A DNA stretch of 64,000 nucleotides, taken from contig JALPQD010000829.1 of NCBI GenBank assembly GCA_023101885.1, forward strand, positions 310,001 through 374,000. The letters run 5' to 3'. The notes below the pieces were generated by a model. That model was not told the origin of the DNA. It saw only the letters and a program-made list of their open reading frames with translations, and did not search any database. Numbering within the stretch: the first letter of the stretch is position 1; each line of letters begins with the position of its first letter. The stretch is from Typhlomys cinereus (Eukaryota; Chordata; Mammalia; Rodentia; Platacanthomyidae). Below are positions 1-40,175 of the stretch, one piece after another. A program made the position numbers and the translations under genes.

Positions 1-1104
1 TAGCCTCTGTCCAAGAGGCCATGAGACTCTCCAAAGTAGAATCTGTCCAGTGATGAGTAACACTGATAACCTCAGCTTTGCCCGGCGTCATGCCAAGTGC
101 CACGGGCAGAGCCGGAGGCAGCCACAGGCGGCACTGCAGCCTCTCTGCGATGTCCCTTTAGGGGTCAAGTTGCTAACGCTTTGTGAATTGATTCAATAGA
201 AACCAGAGAATGTGTTGGGAATTAGAAAACAAAGTTCATTTTAATGTTTAATATGAAGTCTTATTAGCCCATGAATAAAAACTACACATGACTCTGGTAC
301 TGGAAAATTACAAACCACAGACTGATAGGATTCTCAGCTCCTGGGGATCCCCACCCCAATGCTGTGTGTCTCTGGGAGGACGCGGGGAAGTCACACTGCA
401 ACTTGCAAAACCACCACATGCTTCCACGCACAGGAGGTACGGGCGTCCCACCAGGACTTGGAGAAGGTTGTTCTAAACACCTTCAAGACGATGAATTAGT
501 CTATGTCTGTCGTCGTCCCCCCCCTTTTCTTTTTGAGACAATTTCCCCTCCGACTCACAATTCTACTCATCTTCCAAGTTCTGAGATTACGATCACACCT
601 GACCACCTGCATCATTTGTAAACAGGACAAGAATCGTAACTTACATTGTTGTATTTGTGAGAACTAGTATGTAAACGACTGAAATTCTAAGAAATAACTT
701 AGCTCAACTTCAATCACTTTTACACTGGGACAACAGGCTGGGCAGTTAAACAGCTTTCCCTACAATTATGAGCCAACCAAAAGATCCCCCCGCAGCACCC
801 TGCGAGCAAGCTCCGTACTAGTCACCAAACTCCCAGAATGCAATGCCAGGGGCTTTCACCTGTTCACTGCACAACCACAGGCAGTGCCAACAGGATTACG
901 AGCCGCACAGCACAGGATGGGCCTCGTTAGTTGTGTCTGTTACTTAACCTAACATGTAAAAGTGCGTGTTTTATTTAGGCAAATTAACACTGCCTATTAA
1001 TACCAAGTGTGAGAGTCACAGACGACTGAAAACTGTTAGGCTGGGAGTATTTCCCCATGAGATCCCCCCTAGATTCAGTGGACAAAGTTTCGTGACAATT
1101 GACT
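1..1104. other. Sequence downstream of EZH2, no gene recognised
   Basis: AT-rich sequence past the EZH2 polyadenylation site. No coding exon, RNA gene or recent repeat is recognised. In human the next gene on this side is CUL1, ending a few kb away and converging on EZH2; nothing here matches it by eye. Confidence 0.5.
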
Positions 1105-1116
1105 GGACAACAGAAG

Positions 1117-1124
1117 TTCAAGTA
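1117..1124 (-). promoter_or_regulatory. miR-26 seed match in EZH2 3' UTR
   Basis: The gene strand reads TACTTGAA, the 8-mer target of miR-26a/b, a known EZH2 regulator. It lies just past AATAAA, so it is in the mature mRNA only if cleavage occurs downstream of about 1117. Confidence 0.55.
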
Positions 1125-1127
1125 TTC

Positions 1128-1133
1128 TTTATT
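1128..1133 (-). terminator. EZH2: EZH2 polyadenylation signal AATAAA
   Basis: TTTATT on the plus strand is AATAAA on the gene strand, in the conserved context TTGAATAAAGAATACTTG. It is the only canonical signal close behind the stop codon and sits where the human gene has its own. Confidence 0.9.
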
Positions 1134-1252
1134 CAAAATTGAAAAATGTACCATACTGCATTATTGCAAAAATTCACTGGTACAAAACACTTTGCAGTTG
1201 GTAAGAAGGCAATAAAAAGTTGGTTTTCAAACTTGTTACTATAAATTATTGT

Positions 1253-1260
1253 TACAGTAC
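1253..1260 (-). promoter_or_regulatory. Conserved miR-101 seed match in EZH2 3' UTR
   Basis: The gene strand reads GTACTGTA, a full 8-mer match to the miR-101 seed, inside the conserved block TTTGCAAAGTACTGTAA. It corresponds to one of the two miR-101 sites known in the human EZH2 3' UTR. Confidence 0.75.
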
Positions 1261-1360
1261 TTTGCAAATTCAAAATTTAAAACTGCGTTTTTCCTACATT
1301 GCCCACCGTCCTGGAGGTTCCTGAAGCTAAGGCAGCTGTCTCGGGGGAGGGGGGCAGGCG

Positions 1361-30927
<29,567 letters not shown>

Positions 30928-31117
30928 TTAAAATCACCAATCTACCAACTTGAATATGATCACTTATCTTTTAATTCCAGAAGAACTAACAAGCAGCAAG
31001 GAAATAACACATTTTTGCTGTTGGTATCTGCAGAAGTACCCATCATTCTGTATGACTAAATCCTGGCAACACTAAATTAAAAGTTTTTTCTTTAATATAA
31101 CTTTTTAAAAATATTTT

Positions 31118-31382
31118 ATTTACTGTGTGTGCATGGGGGAGAGAGAGAGAGAGAGGATACCATGTGTCCCTGTGGAGGACCAAGGTGACTTCGGGAATCA
31201 TCCTGGATTGCCTCTACCTCCTCCTTGCTTCACTCTGGGATTTTCTAGGCTCCACCCAACCAGGACAGATGTGCAGGCTGCTGTTTCACCTGACATTTTC
31301 ATGTGGGACCTGGTATCTAAGCTCTAGCAAGACCTTCTACTTAAAAGGCAGAGTCTTAACCTCTGAGCCATCTCTCCAGCCT
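31118..31382 (-). mobile_element. Older ID-headed SINE
   Basis: Minus-strand copy in intron 1, about 210 bp upstream of exon 2, with a (GA)n run near the tail. The head is at the high-coordinate end (CTGAGCCATCTCTCCAGCC). Confidence 0.75.
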
Positions 31383-32787
31383 TAATATAACTTTAAAGAC
31401 ACTTTTATTTGCAAACAATCTACTCTCAAATAGCAGAAATCCTGTAGAAATAGAATCTTAGTGTACAAAGTGTATACGCTATGCCATAGGCTAGCTTTTA
31501 CCCTCTAAGTTCCACATTTGTGATAGAGGAAAAAAACATAAAAAACATTCTCTAAGTTTTTATTATTATTGAAACAGCAAGGCCCTCCATATACGCAGAT
31601 TCCACATTCAGAGGCTCAACCAACCATGATTCAAAATATTAAGGAAATTAAAGAAAAAAACCTTGGACTTGTTGTACACCAAGCACCATGCTCATTCAAT
31701 ACAAAACCAACGTAGCCTCCAGGCCCTCCCAAGTCCCCAGCCTCATTCCAGCGCTTGGTTGAGCACGATCAACCTCACACACATCATTCTGAAACTACAG
31801 TAGCCGTCATCTGTAGAGGGGCATACGCAGACTTTTATCATTTCTCCTAAATAGCACAACACCATGTAAATTCTATTAACAAAGCATTTACATTTCTTGG
31901 GTATTATAAGTAGTCTACAGATAGCTTTGAAGTAAATAGATGTATACAGGTTATATGTAAGTATACTGCCTTATATAAGGAAAGTGAGTGAGCATCCATG
32001 GATTTTGGTATCCAAAGGGGGGGGCTACTGTAACCAAAGATCCCCAAAAACCAAGGAACCACTGCAATTACAAGTGAAAAAGTAAATTTTACACATAATC
32101 CTGGAATAAAAACACGTAGTAGGAACGCACGTGTAGGACGCCCAGCATTCTCCCCACAGGCTTTTAGCCATGCTTCCTTTCCACCGCAAATACTGGGATA
32201 GCATTCTTGCTTCTGTACTTTATTCACATGAGGTTGCGGCTAGGAGGAGGAAAGACAAATGCAGCAATGGCACAGCAAGTCTGCCTTATCTTCAGCTGCA
32301 GACTTAAGAAGTAACTAGACATACAAGTGGGGACAGCCAATAGCGAGGTGTCAAATCACTACCCGGCCTCCACGGGAGTCTAAACAAGTGTCCTCTGTTT
32401 CCTTATAAAAGTATTAAAATCACACTGTTATCTCCAAAAGATTAGAAGGAAATGTCTTTGTCCAGTTCTGCAAAACTTAAGTCACATTCCTGATTCTTAA
32501 ATGTATCTTGTGATTAATAGAAAGCCAGAATATTTTGAGCAAAGAGGAGGTGGAGTGATTTACATTGTGAAAAGACTAAGCTGGCAGCAGTGTGGGGGCA
32601 CGAAGGGAAACAAGAAGAGTAAGGCAACAGTAGCAGGGCTTGTACCCACTGCAGGTTAGTCTCTCCACACTGGCGACAAGGGAGAAAAGTGCATTCAACA
32701 GCTCCTTGGCTTTTTTCCACAGCATAATGGTTTCAATACGGTAAGTGAGGAGCAAAGTGACTTTCTGACTTAAAGAACCGATTAGCT

Positions 32788-32955
32788 GGGGCCAGCAGGC
32801 TGGTTCAGAGGGTAAAAGGGCTTCCTGTGCAGTAGACAGCCTGATTCAACCCCTAAACCCAGAGGCCTCTGGGAAGCTGTCCTCTAACGTCTATGTGCAT
32901 GCTTGTGTGCACATATGTGCGCGCGCGCGCGCGCGCACACACACACACACACAGA
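32788..32955 (+). mobile_element. B4-like SINE with GC/AC dinucleotide tail
   Basis: GCCAGCAGGCTGGTTCAGAG head, AGCTGTCCTCTAACGTCTAT body, then (GC)n-(AC)n at about 32918-32953. In intron 1. Confidence 0.6.
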
Positions 32956-33064
32956 ATTAGTTTCCTAAAAGCATGGAATAGAGCCTCATTTATGCTCAGG
33001 TAAGACAAGCCTTGAAAAAACTACACCAGGAAGACAGGGAGAAAAAGGGCTTTGGTGAGTGGCT

Positions 33065-33265
33065 ATTAAAGTCTGAATGTGAAATGCCTCCCGTAGATTC
33101 ACTAACCCCTTAGTCCCTGGCTGGTGGGCACTGTTTGGGGAGGTGATAGAAACTGCATGAGCTAGGAACTGGCTGGAGGAAGTAAGCCACGCCTTTGAAG
33201 GATACACCTGGTTGCAGGTATCTACAAGATGAAGAACTGACTCCCCTCAGTTCCCACAGCAACCA
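33065..33265 (+). mobile_element. Diverged interspersed repeat, shared with 48.3 kb
   Basis: GTCTGAATGTGAAATGCCTCC ... GGTGGGCACTGTTTGGGGAGG matches ATCTGAATGTGAAAGGTCCCC ... TAGTGGTGCTGTTTGGGAAG at 48308 onwards. Same unidentified family. Confidence 0.5.
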
Positions 33266-33327
33266 TGATCTATCCAAATGTACGTGGCCAAGCAACCAGG
33301 GACCAAACCTTAAAAGCACGAATCAAG

Positions 33328-33455
33328 AGCAGCAAGATGGCTCAGCAAGTGGAGACCCTTCTGCCAGGCCTGGTAACCCACATGGAAGGACACAGGCTGT
33401 CCTCTGATCTTCATATGTGCACATGTATGTAAGCGTACACACAAAAATAAATAAA
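33328..33455 (+). mobile_element. B4-like SINE
   Basis: GCAGCAAGATGGCTCAGCAAG head, AGGCTGTCCTCTGATCTTCA body and AAATAAATAAA tail. In intron 1. Confidence 0.65.
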
Positions 33456-33959
33456 CCATGAGCCAAAACCAAGCTTTCAAGTTTTCTCAAGTAGTTAGAT
33501 CAAAATTAGACCAGACCATCAACTACAGTTAGAGAAAAGTAGATATGGTTCATTCAAAATTGAAAGATAAAGGCAAAGATTTTCATTGTTTTAAGTAAGT
33601 AACAAATGTCATGATGAAGAAGTGACTATAAAGTTGAATAAAGTGAATTTTAAAAAGGATGAATTTAAAAAATAAAATAAAAAGCATGAATAAAACTTGC
33701 CTGATGAAGCTCATCTAAGGAAGAAAAACGCACAATGACAGACAGGCAGGCAGATGACAGTGGAAGAGTAGCTTGGGAGAAGAGAACTGCAGCTGAAGCC
33801 CGTAACAGGACAACAATAACTGGATCTAACCTTCACAACTAACTGACTTCAGCAGGCAAAGAAAGAAGAGAAGGGGAGAGAAAGTCTGGCAGATGACAGC
33901 TACAAGCAGAAGGGTCTGGCCAGTAAATAACCAGAACGGGTGGGCAGTCAGACAGAGAG

Positions 33960-34075
33960 AATGAGGAGCCGGACATGGCGGCATACCAGTCAGCCTCAAC
34001 CATCTGCAGTCCCAGGCCTGTCTCGATGACAAGATCAGCTCACAAAAGCAAAACAAAACAAAAAAGAGAAAACAA
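33960..34075 (+). mobile_element. B1-like SINE remnant
   Basis: GAGCCGGACATGGCGGCATACC followed by CATCTGCAGTCCCAGG and an A-rich AAAACAAAACAAAA tail. In intron 1. Confidence 0.55.
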
Positions 34076-35410
34076 GGGGCAGAAACTTCAAAACCTAAGT
34101 GAAGAAAGTTAAATGGAATCACCGAGAACTACTGGGAACGAAAGGCCCCAGCGCGCCGGCCTGAGAGATGGACTGAGCTGGGCCCAGCTGTGTCCTGGTC
34201 TACGGCCTGCGGCGCAGGAACCGTGGGTCCGTCCAGGCTGCACAGTCACTGCTGAGCGCGGCTGCGTGAGAGCAGTAGAGTAAGATTAGACTGAAGAACA
34301 GGGGGTCAAGGCAAGGGCGACTATCTGGCGAACTGCTGTCTCTGAAACAGATGCCCCTGCAGTTACAACACCAATGGTACAGCTGCTTTGAAAGTTTGAC
34401 TTTCGTGAAGTGAAATCACTATTTACACATAATACGGTAGGTAATCCGACTTGGAGATGGCTACCCTAGGAAACTACAAGATGGCTAACCACAGGCACCC
34501 TTGCCTAGCGTGCATGAAGCCCTGGTTCAACCTCCAGCACACCTATAATGTCAGCACTTGGTAAGTGGAGGCAGAAGGACAGGAGGCCATCCTTCACTGA
34601 ATGAGTTCCAGAACATCCTGGCTGGCTGTATGAGACCTGTCTCAAAGGTAAAATAAATGAAGGTAAGGCTTATACACTCTATAAAGGCTTCTTAATAGCC
34701 AAACTTATGAGTCATGTATCCATTCATAAATTTTTTTAAAAATGTAGATCATACACTGGAAAGCTACTTTAAGATAACCGTGCTACAGAGCTGCAGAGAT
34801 GACCAATAGTCCAGAGCACTTGCTCCCCATCACCCACATAACACCTGTAACCCCCAGCTCCAAGGCTGCCGTTTGTTGACTTCAAGCCCAGCACAGAAAA
34901 TGCAAGGCCTAGATTCAGCAGTGACCCTCTGCCAGGGAGGGAGGGAGAACAGACACCGGACGCCTGCTTCTGGCCTCTGCATACTGCACAGGTGTGCGCA
35001 CGGGCACACACCTGCACATCAGAGGACACACACTCACACACACACGACATTCATAGATACACACACGCAAATAAACTGAGAAAACAAACAACAAAGGGCC
35101 CGTGAGATGGCTCTAAGGCAAAAGGGTCTCCTGTAACAGGGCATCCGAGTGTGTACCCAGGCGCACGTGGAAGGCTGCGCAGTGAGCACGTGCGGCCGGG
35201 CACTGCGCCCGCTCGAGGCTCTCCTGCTCGCTGGCCACAAGTTGGTACTATTCAGGACCATGTGCATACTCCGGAAGCATGCGAGAGGAAGAAGTCTGTC
35301 ATCTAAAAAGACAACTGGAATGCTCCAAGCCACATCCACCCACGTCTGAAGATACATAAGGATGTTCACTTCATCTGCGGACAGAGAGAAAACAGGCTGT
35401 CGGTTAGCGA

Positions 35411-35949
35411 CACACCTGTAAGCAGAACACTGCGCACTCCACACCTGTAAGCAGAACACTGCGCACTCCACACCTGTACCAGAACACTGCACTCCACACC
35501 TGTACCAGAACACTGTGCACTCCACACCTGTAAGCAGAACACTGCGCACTCCACACCTGTAACCAGAACACTGCGCACTCCACACCTGTACCAGAACACT
35601 GCGCACTCCACACCTGTACCAGAACACTGCGCACTCCACACCTGTAAGCAGAACACTGCGCACTCCACACCTGTAAGCAGAACACTGCACTCCACACCTG
35701 TAACCAGAACACTGTGCACTCCACACCTGTACCAGAACACTGCGCACTCCACACCTGTAAGCAGAACACTGCGCACTCCACACCTGTAAGCAGAACACTG
35801 CGCACTCCACACCTGTAACCAGAACACTGCACTCCACACCTGTAAGCAGAACACTGCGCACTCCACACCTGTAAGCAGAACACTGTGCACTCCACACCTG
35901 TACCAGAACACTGTGCACTCCACACCTGTACCAGAACACTGCGCACTCC
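35411..35949. repeat. Minisatellite, about 19 copies of a 26-29 bp unit, EZH2 intron 1
   Basis: Unit CACACCTGTA(AGCA or CCA or ACCA)GAACACTGCGCACTC. I count 19 copies. Variants: the AAGCA/ACCA/CCA junction, GCGCA or GTGCA, and a 3-bp-shorter form lacking the GCG. The minus strand has no stop codons in all three frames across the array, which creates spurious ORFs of 305, 221 and 180 codons. Confidence 0.97.
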
Positions 35950-36214
35950 ATTGGAAGGAAACAGCCTGCCGGGAGCGTCGCTGTGTGCGAGTCCCAGTGA
36001 GCCTTCTAGACTTGGCAGGCCACACTGCCAATCTCTGCTACATCATTTTCTTCTTGGGGAAGTGGAGATAATGTTTGACAACTTTTTAAATGCCAATATT
36101 CTTAGTTTGTGGGCCTTTTCTAAACAGGTCTGGCTGTGGAGAGTTCGGTGAGTGCAGTGTCTGCACGGCAATTTCAGGACCAGAGCTGACAGCTCCAGAA
36201 TCCACGAAAAAAGT

Positions 36215-36348
36215 TGGCAAGCATGTCGGCATTTGTAATTACAGCACTTGGGAGGTAGCAACAGAAGTTTCAGGAGTTCAAAGTCAGCATGGGCTACATG
36301 AGCCCCTGTCCCAAAAAAAAAAAGAGGAAAAGAGAGAGAGAAAAAAAT
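36215..36348 (+). mobile_element. B1-like SINE
   Basis: TTGTAATTACAGCACTTGGG, AGTTCAAAGTCAGCATGGGC and CCCCTGTCCCAAAAAAAA. In intron 1. Confidence 0.65.
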
Positions 36349-36754
36349 AGACTTGGGTTTCCATTCCTGAGCCGTCAATTTGTCCCTGACTCTATGTTAT
36401 CTTCTTGCTGTTTGAGTTCTCCTAATTATAAACTGGTAATTGTAAGGCTAATACATAAGGTGGTTGTGAAAAATTAAAGGGATGTATATGAAACCTGGCA
36501 TGAAGTTTGATAAATGATTTTCAGCTAACATTATTATTATAGTAGCAGGTTTTTTTAAGAGTTGATACGCTTTCTTCTTAATGGAAACAAACACTTCTAC
36601 AGTTTAAATGTGTGCTTACAGACTGGTGAGTCAAAACAACCACGTCCACATGGGCGCACGAGGGCCAGTTTCAGCTCAGCCTCATGGTGGAAGGACAGAA
36701 CTGACTTCTGAGTTACCCAGACCTTCCTTCACCCATGCCCCAGATCAGTCACGA

Positions 36755-36825
36755 CCTCTCTCTCTCTCTTCTCTCTGCCTCCTGTTTCTCTCTCTTTCCC
36801 TCACTCCCTCCCTCTCACTAACAAA
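36755..36825. repeat. CT-rich low-complexity tract
   Basis: CTCTCTCTCT and TCCCTCACTCCCTCCCTCTC following a B4-like body at about 36600-36750. In intron 1. Confidence 0.75.
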
Positions 36826-38123
36826 CTATTAGAACAACAGTTTTTAAAAAGCGGGCTAAAAAGCCAGGCGTAGTGCATGCACGCAATCTGCACTCCAAGC
36901 ACAAGATGGGACAGCTCCCAAGCCAGCTACACTGAAGTTCACTGAGAAGCGAGAGCTCTGTCTCCACGAGGAGGAAAGTGAAAACCCATTCCCATGAGTT
37001 GTTCCACGACTTTCCCAAGCATGCTGCCCATGATCATGCCTGACCTTACACACACACAATAAATACCTTCTTAAAACTTACATGCTCTAATTGTTTTCAA
37101 ATGTCAATTTTAATGTGTCAATCTAAAGCACTAAAACAATTTAAAGCCCTTTGTGAAAATAAAGGCTTTTTGATCCCTGCAATCATTAGAAGTTTGACAT
37201 GTATACTCTTCCAAAACTTATTTCATGGGGTTCATACGAATGCGTGTGCATGTAATATATATATACTATAAAAATGAGACCAAGTGATTCAGTTCTAACG
37301 TGTTTATTGGTTAACAGAAAAATCAAATTTTTAGACAACGTCATTTATTGTATGTGTGTGTGCATGTGTGGTCATACAAACATGTTTTCTTACTGCTCTA
37401 AACAATTTAGTATACCAACTTTATACACGGCATTTTCATTGTAATGGGCATGGTGTGTGAATGAGACAGATGGTGGTGTGGATGAAATAGTTGGCATGGT
37501 GGTATGCACGGAACACTTGGGACAGTGGAGCCCACACGGCAGTCTGAAATAGGGGAACCATTGAGGTCCTGAGTTTACAAGAAGAGCAAAATCACACTAC
37601 TTTACACCACAGATGTGAACACCCGCAGAGCTGACACTCAGGGAGGGTTTGGAAGCCATCGGGCGAGGACTGAGGGCGCTGCAATTCATGCCAGTGATTC
37701 TTCCCAGGGTAAATGTCACAAATTATTTTAGCATAACACAAAACTTAACATTCCCAACAAACCCTTAAAGAAACTAGCCTTGAGACGTTAAAAACCTGCC
37801 TAGATTTACTAAGCTAGGAATTTGCAGTTAAGAGCCAAATTTAGTTAATTTTTAGTCTCTATCATTTATTTGGAGTTATCTTTATCTGCTGGCTTATTGT
37901 GTAAAGACAGGTCAGTTAGAGAAGAGTAAGTCTATTGGAATTAGATACTGAATTTAAAGTAGATCAGAACTTTAAAGAAAAATCAGCTATTTTTAATTAA
38001 ATACATCTCCCTGGGCTAGCAACCCTGGGCAACCCTGAACCCACATGGTGGAAAGAGAAAACCAAATCACACAAGTTGTTCTCTGACTTCCACAGGAACT
38101 CCTTGGCGCTACTGCGCACAATT

Positions 38124-38127
38124 TTTC

Positions 38128-38159
<32 letters not shown>

Positions 38160-38268
38160 GCTCTCTCGCTCACTCTCTCTCTCACTCTCTCTCGCTCTCT
38201 CTCTCGCTCTCTCTCGCTCTCTCTCTCGCTCTCTCTCTCGCTCACTCGCTCTCTCTTTCTCTCTCACA
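38124..38268. repeat. CT-rich (CTCTCG)n microsatellite, EZH2 intron 1
   Basis: About 145 bp of CT dinucleotides interrupted at intervals by CG or CA, at the tail of a B4-like remnant (about 38020-38110). The periodic CTCG interruptions add CpGs. Confidence 0.9.
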
Positions 38269-38277
38269 TATTGCCCT

Positions 38278-38569
38278 TGTTCATTTCATTTTGTCATATT
38301 TTGTACCACACACAAGTAGTGATAAGATACGGAACTGTGTGATCACTTTAGAAATCTATGCTGGGGCTGGAGCGGTGGCTCAGGGGTTGAGCCTCTGCCT
38401 TCAAGGCACAAGGTCCTGAGTTCAGATCCTAGACCCCACGTATAGACGACCAGCGCAAGGGCGGCCTGCGTTTCTGGTCCTGGTGGGCAGAGCCTGTGAA
38501 TCCCGGGGCAGAGTAAACAAGGAGGAGGTGGAGGCGTCCATGGTGGTTCCCGAATTCGCCCTTGGTTCT

Positions 38570-38615
<46 letters not shown>

Positions 38616-38735
38616 GCGCGCGCGCACAATTGAGTAAATAACAATAATAAAAAAAGAAATCTATCAGCTGTACCTTTTGAGATACTACCAGATTTGATAC
38701 CATTTGTTACCATTTTAAAAGAATGAAGAACAGGT
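38278..38735. repeat. Duplicated intron 1 module, copy split by a SINE
   Basis: TTCATTTTGTCATATTTTGTACC ... GTGATCACTTTAGAAATCTAT, then the SINE, then ACCTTTTGAGATACTACC ... AAAAGAATGAAGAACAGG. It matches the uninterrupted copy at about 39500-39645. Confidence 0.85.
38360..38654 (+). mobile_element. Young ID-headed SINE, EZH2 intron 1
   Basis: Target-site duplication AGAAATCTAT at 38350-38359 and 38655-38664. The insertion splits a module whose uninterrupted paralogue sits at about 39500-39645, which confirms both ends of the element. Confidence 0.92.
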
Positions 38736-38774
38736 TAACAAAGTTACACACGGAAAGCTATAAAGTTAACACAA

Positions 38775-38935
38775 AAATTTTAAGGCACTGGCTCACAAAC
38801 CTGGTGACTTGAGTTGGATCTCCAGAAGTTGGATCCCCAACACAGTGGAAGGAGAGGACTGACTCTCAAGACATCCTCTGACCTCCAGACACACACCGTG
38901 GGATGGACATGTCACTTCCCTCAGATCAAATATTC
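38775..38935 (+). mobile_element. B4-like SINE
   Basis: GTGGAAGGAGAGGACTGACTC and CATCCTCTGACCTCCAGACA are B4 body signatures. In intron 1. Confidence 0.6.
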
Positions 38936-38980
38936 TTGGAAATAAAATAAATAATAAAATAATTAAAAGAATAATGTACC

Positions 38981-39185
38981 CAAAGGGCTGAGAGGACTCA
39001 TAGGTTAAGCCCTTGCCTGGAAACCAAAAGGACCTGAGTTTGGATCCCACATAAAAACGTGGAACAGAAATGGTGGCAGCCTGCTCTTCCTGCCTGGAAA
39101 TTAGAGCAGTCCAGGATGATTCCAATGTCACCCTTAGGCCTCCCCTGGAGAGCACACAATGCCCTCTGCTACACACACCCAGGAC
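38981..39185 (+). mobile_element. Older ID-headed SINE
   Basis: Head GGGCTGAGAGGACTCATAGG, GAGTTTGGATCCCAC and a tail ACACACCC. In intron 1. Confidence 0.7.
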
Positions 39186-39419
39186 TATACACAGCAATCA
39201 ATACATACAGCACCTGGTATGTCACCATAGTTTAAAAAAAGGGTTTGACAAATAGTAGACACTTTTAATATCAACCATATGTTGCCCAATGAGAGAGATG
39301 CATTACATTTTATTGTGGAAGGAACATTTTAAGATGGCTACCAGTTCATTAGGCAGCAATGTTATGTACCACCATCATACCTAAATGGTGTCACTGACCA
39401 AAACATCATATCACATGAC

Positions 39420-39529
39420 TTCGTCAAGCAGCAATTCCTTTTCTCATTTCATTTTGCCATATTTTTGTACCACATTCGTCAAGCAGCAATTCCTTTTCTC
39501 ATTTCATTTTGCCATATTTTTGTACCACA
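39420..39529. repeat. Perfect tandem duplication of 55 bp, EZH2 intron 1
   Basis: TTCGTCAAGCAGCAATTCC ... TTTTTGTACCACA occurs twice head to tail (39420-39474 and 39475-39529) with no mismatch. Confidence 0.95.
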
Positions 39530-39645
39530 GAGGCACAGTGATAAGATATGGAACTATGTGATCACTTACAAAGCCATGGCTATGCCTTTTGAGATAGTAT
39601 CAGATTTGATAGTGTGTTACCATTTCAAAGGAATGAAGAGAAGAG
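39498..39645. repeat. Duplicated intron 1 module, SINE-free copy
   Basis: TTCATTTTGCCATATTTTTGTACC ... GTGATCACTTACAAAGCC ... CCTTTTGAGATAGTATC ... AAAGGAATGAAGAGAAGAGG. It lacks the SINE found in the copy at 38278-38735. Confidence 0.85.
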
Positions 39646-39784
39646 GCCCATAAAGGAACGGTCTGTGGAATTACACTGCCCTGCATCCTTCAGTTTTAGC
39701 TCAAGACCTACCTGAATCTCTAAAGACTCCTTAATTGTACCCAACAGGACCTCTTTCAGCTAAGAGGCGTGCCAAGGCCACTGT

Positions 39785-40175
39785 GAGCCAAGGGGTCTCA
39801 GCTCTTTGGAAGGCTGATTGGAGGATCACTTGAGTCCAAGAGGCCGCCCTGGGCAACAGAGCAAGCTTCCGCCTCAGAATGAGCAAATAAAAAAGAAAAA
39901 GGAAAAGCAGAGCATCGCAGGGCACACTTGTGATCTTACTAAAGCAGGAGACCTCAAACTCCAAGCCACCCTGAACTACGTAACAAGACTGCTTCAACGA
40001 AAACAGACCGCACGCGCGATGTCATAACTACAATCCCAGCATGGGAAGGCTGAGGCAGGATTGCCAAAGACTCGAGGCCAGCCTGGTTACACAGCAAGTT
40101 CAAGACTACCCCTAATATACAGTAAAACCCATAGAAGAAAGAGACAGAAAAAGAAAGAAAGGGAAGGAAAGAGGA
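39785..40175 (+). mobile_element. Two to three tandem B1-like SINE copies
   Basis: Successive 7SL-like segments: TTTGGAAGGCTGATTGGAGG (39805), a middle segment ending ACAAGACTGCTTCAACG (about 39990), and AATCCCAGCATGGGAAGGCT with CGAGGCCAGCCTGGTTACAC (about 40030-40175). Each ends A-rich. In intron 1. Confidence 0.6.

Larger units (their letters stand above)
1105..1360 (-). other. EZH2: EZH2 3' UTR
   Basis: About 256 nt from the stop codon to the inferred cleavage region about 20 nt past AATAAA. Large parts align to the human EZH2 3' UTR as I recall it, for example the AATTTGCAAAGTACTGTA stretch and TGCAATAATGCAGTATGG. The exact cleavage base is not visible in DNA, so the lower boundary is approximate. 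Confidence 0.85.

Noticed and set aside
35034..35951. 305-codon minus-strand ORF
   Set aside because: It is the minisatellite read through; two other minus frames are open as well (221 and 180 codons). The translated unit has no independent support.
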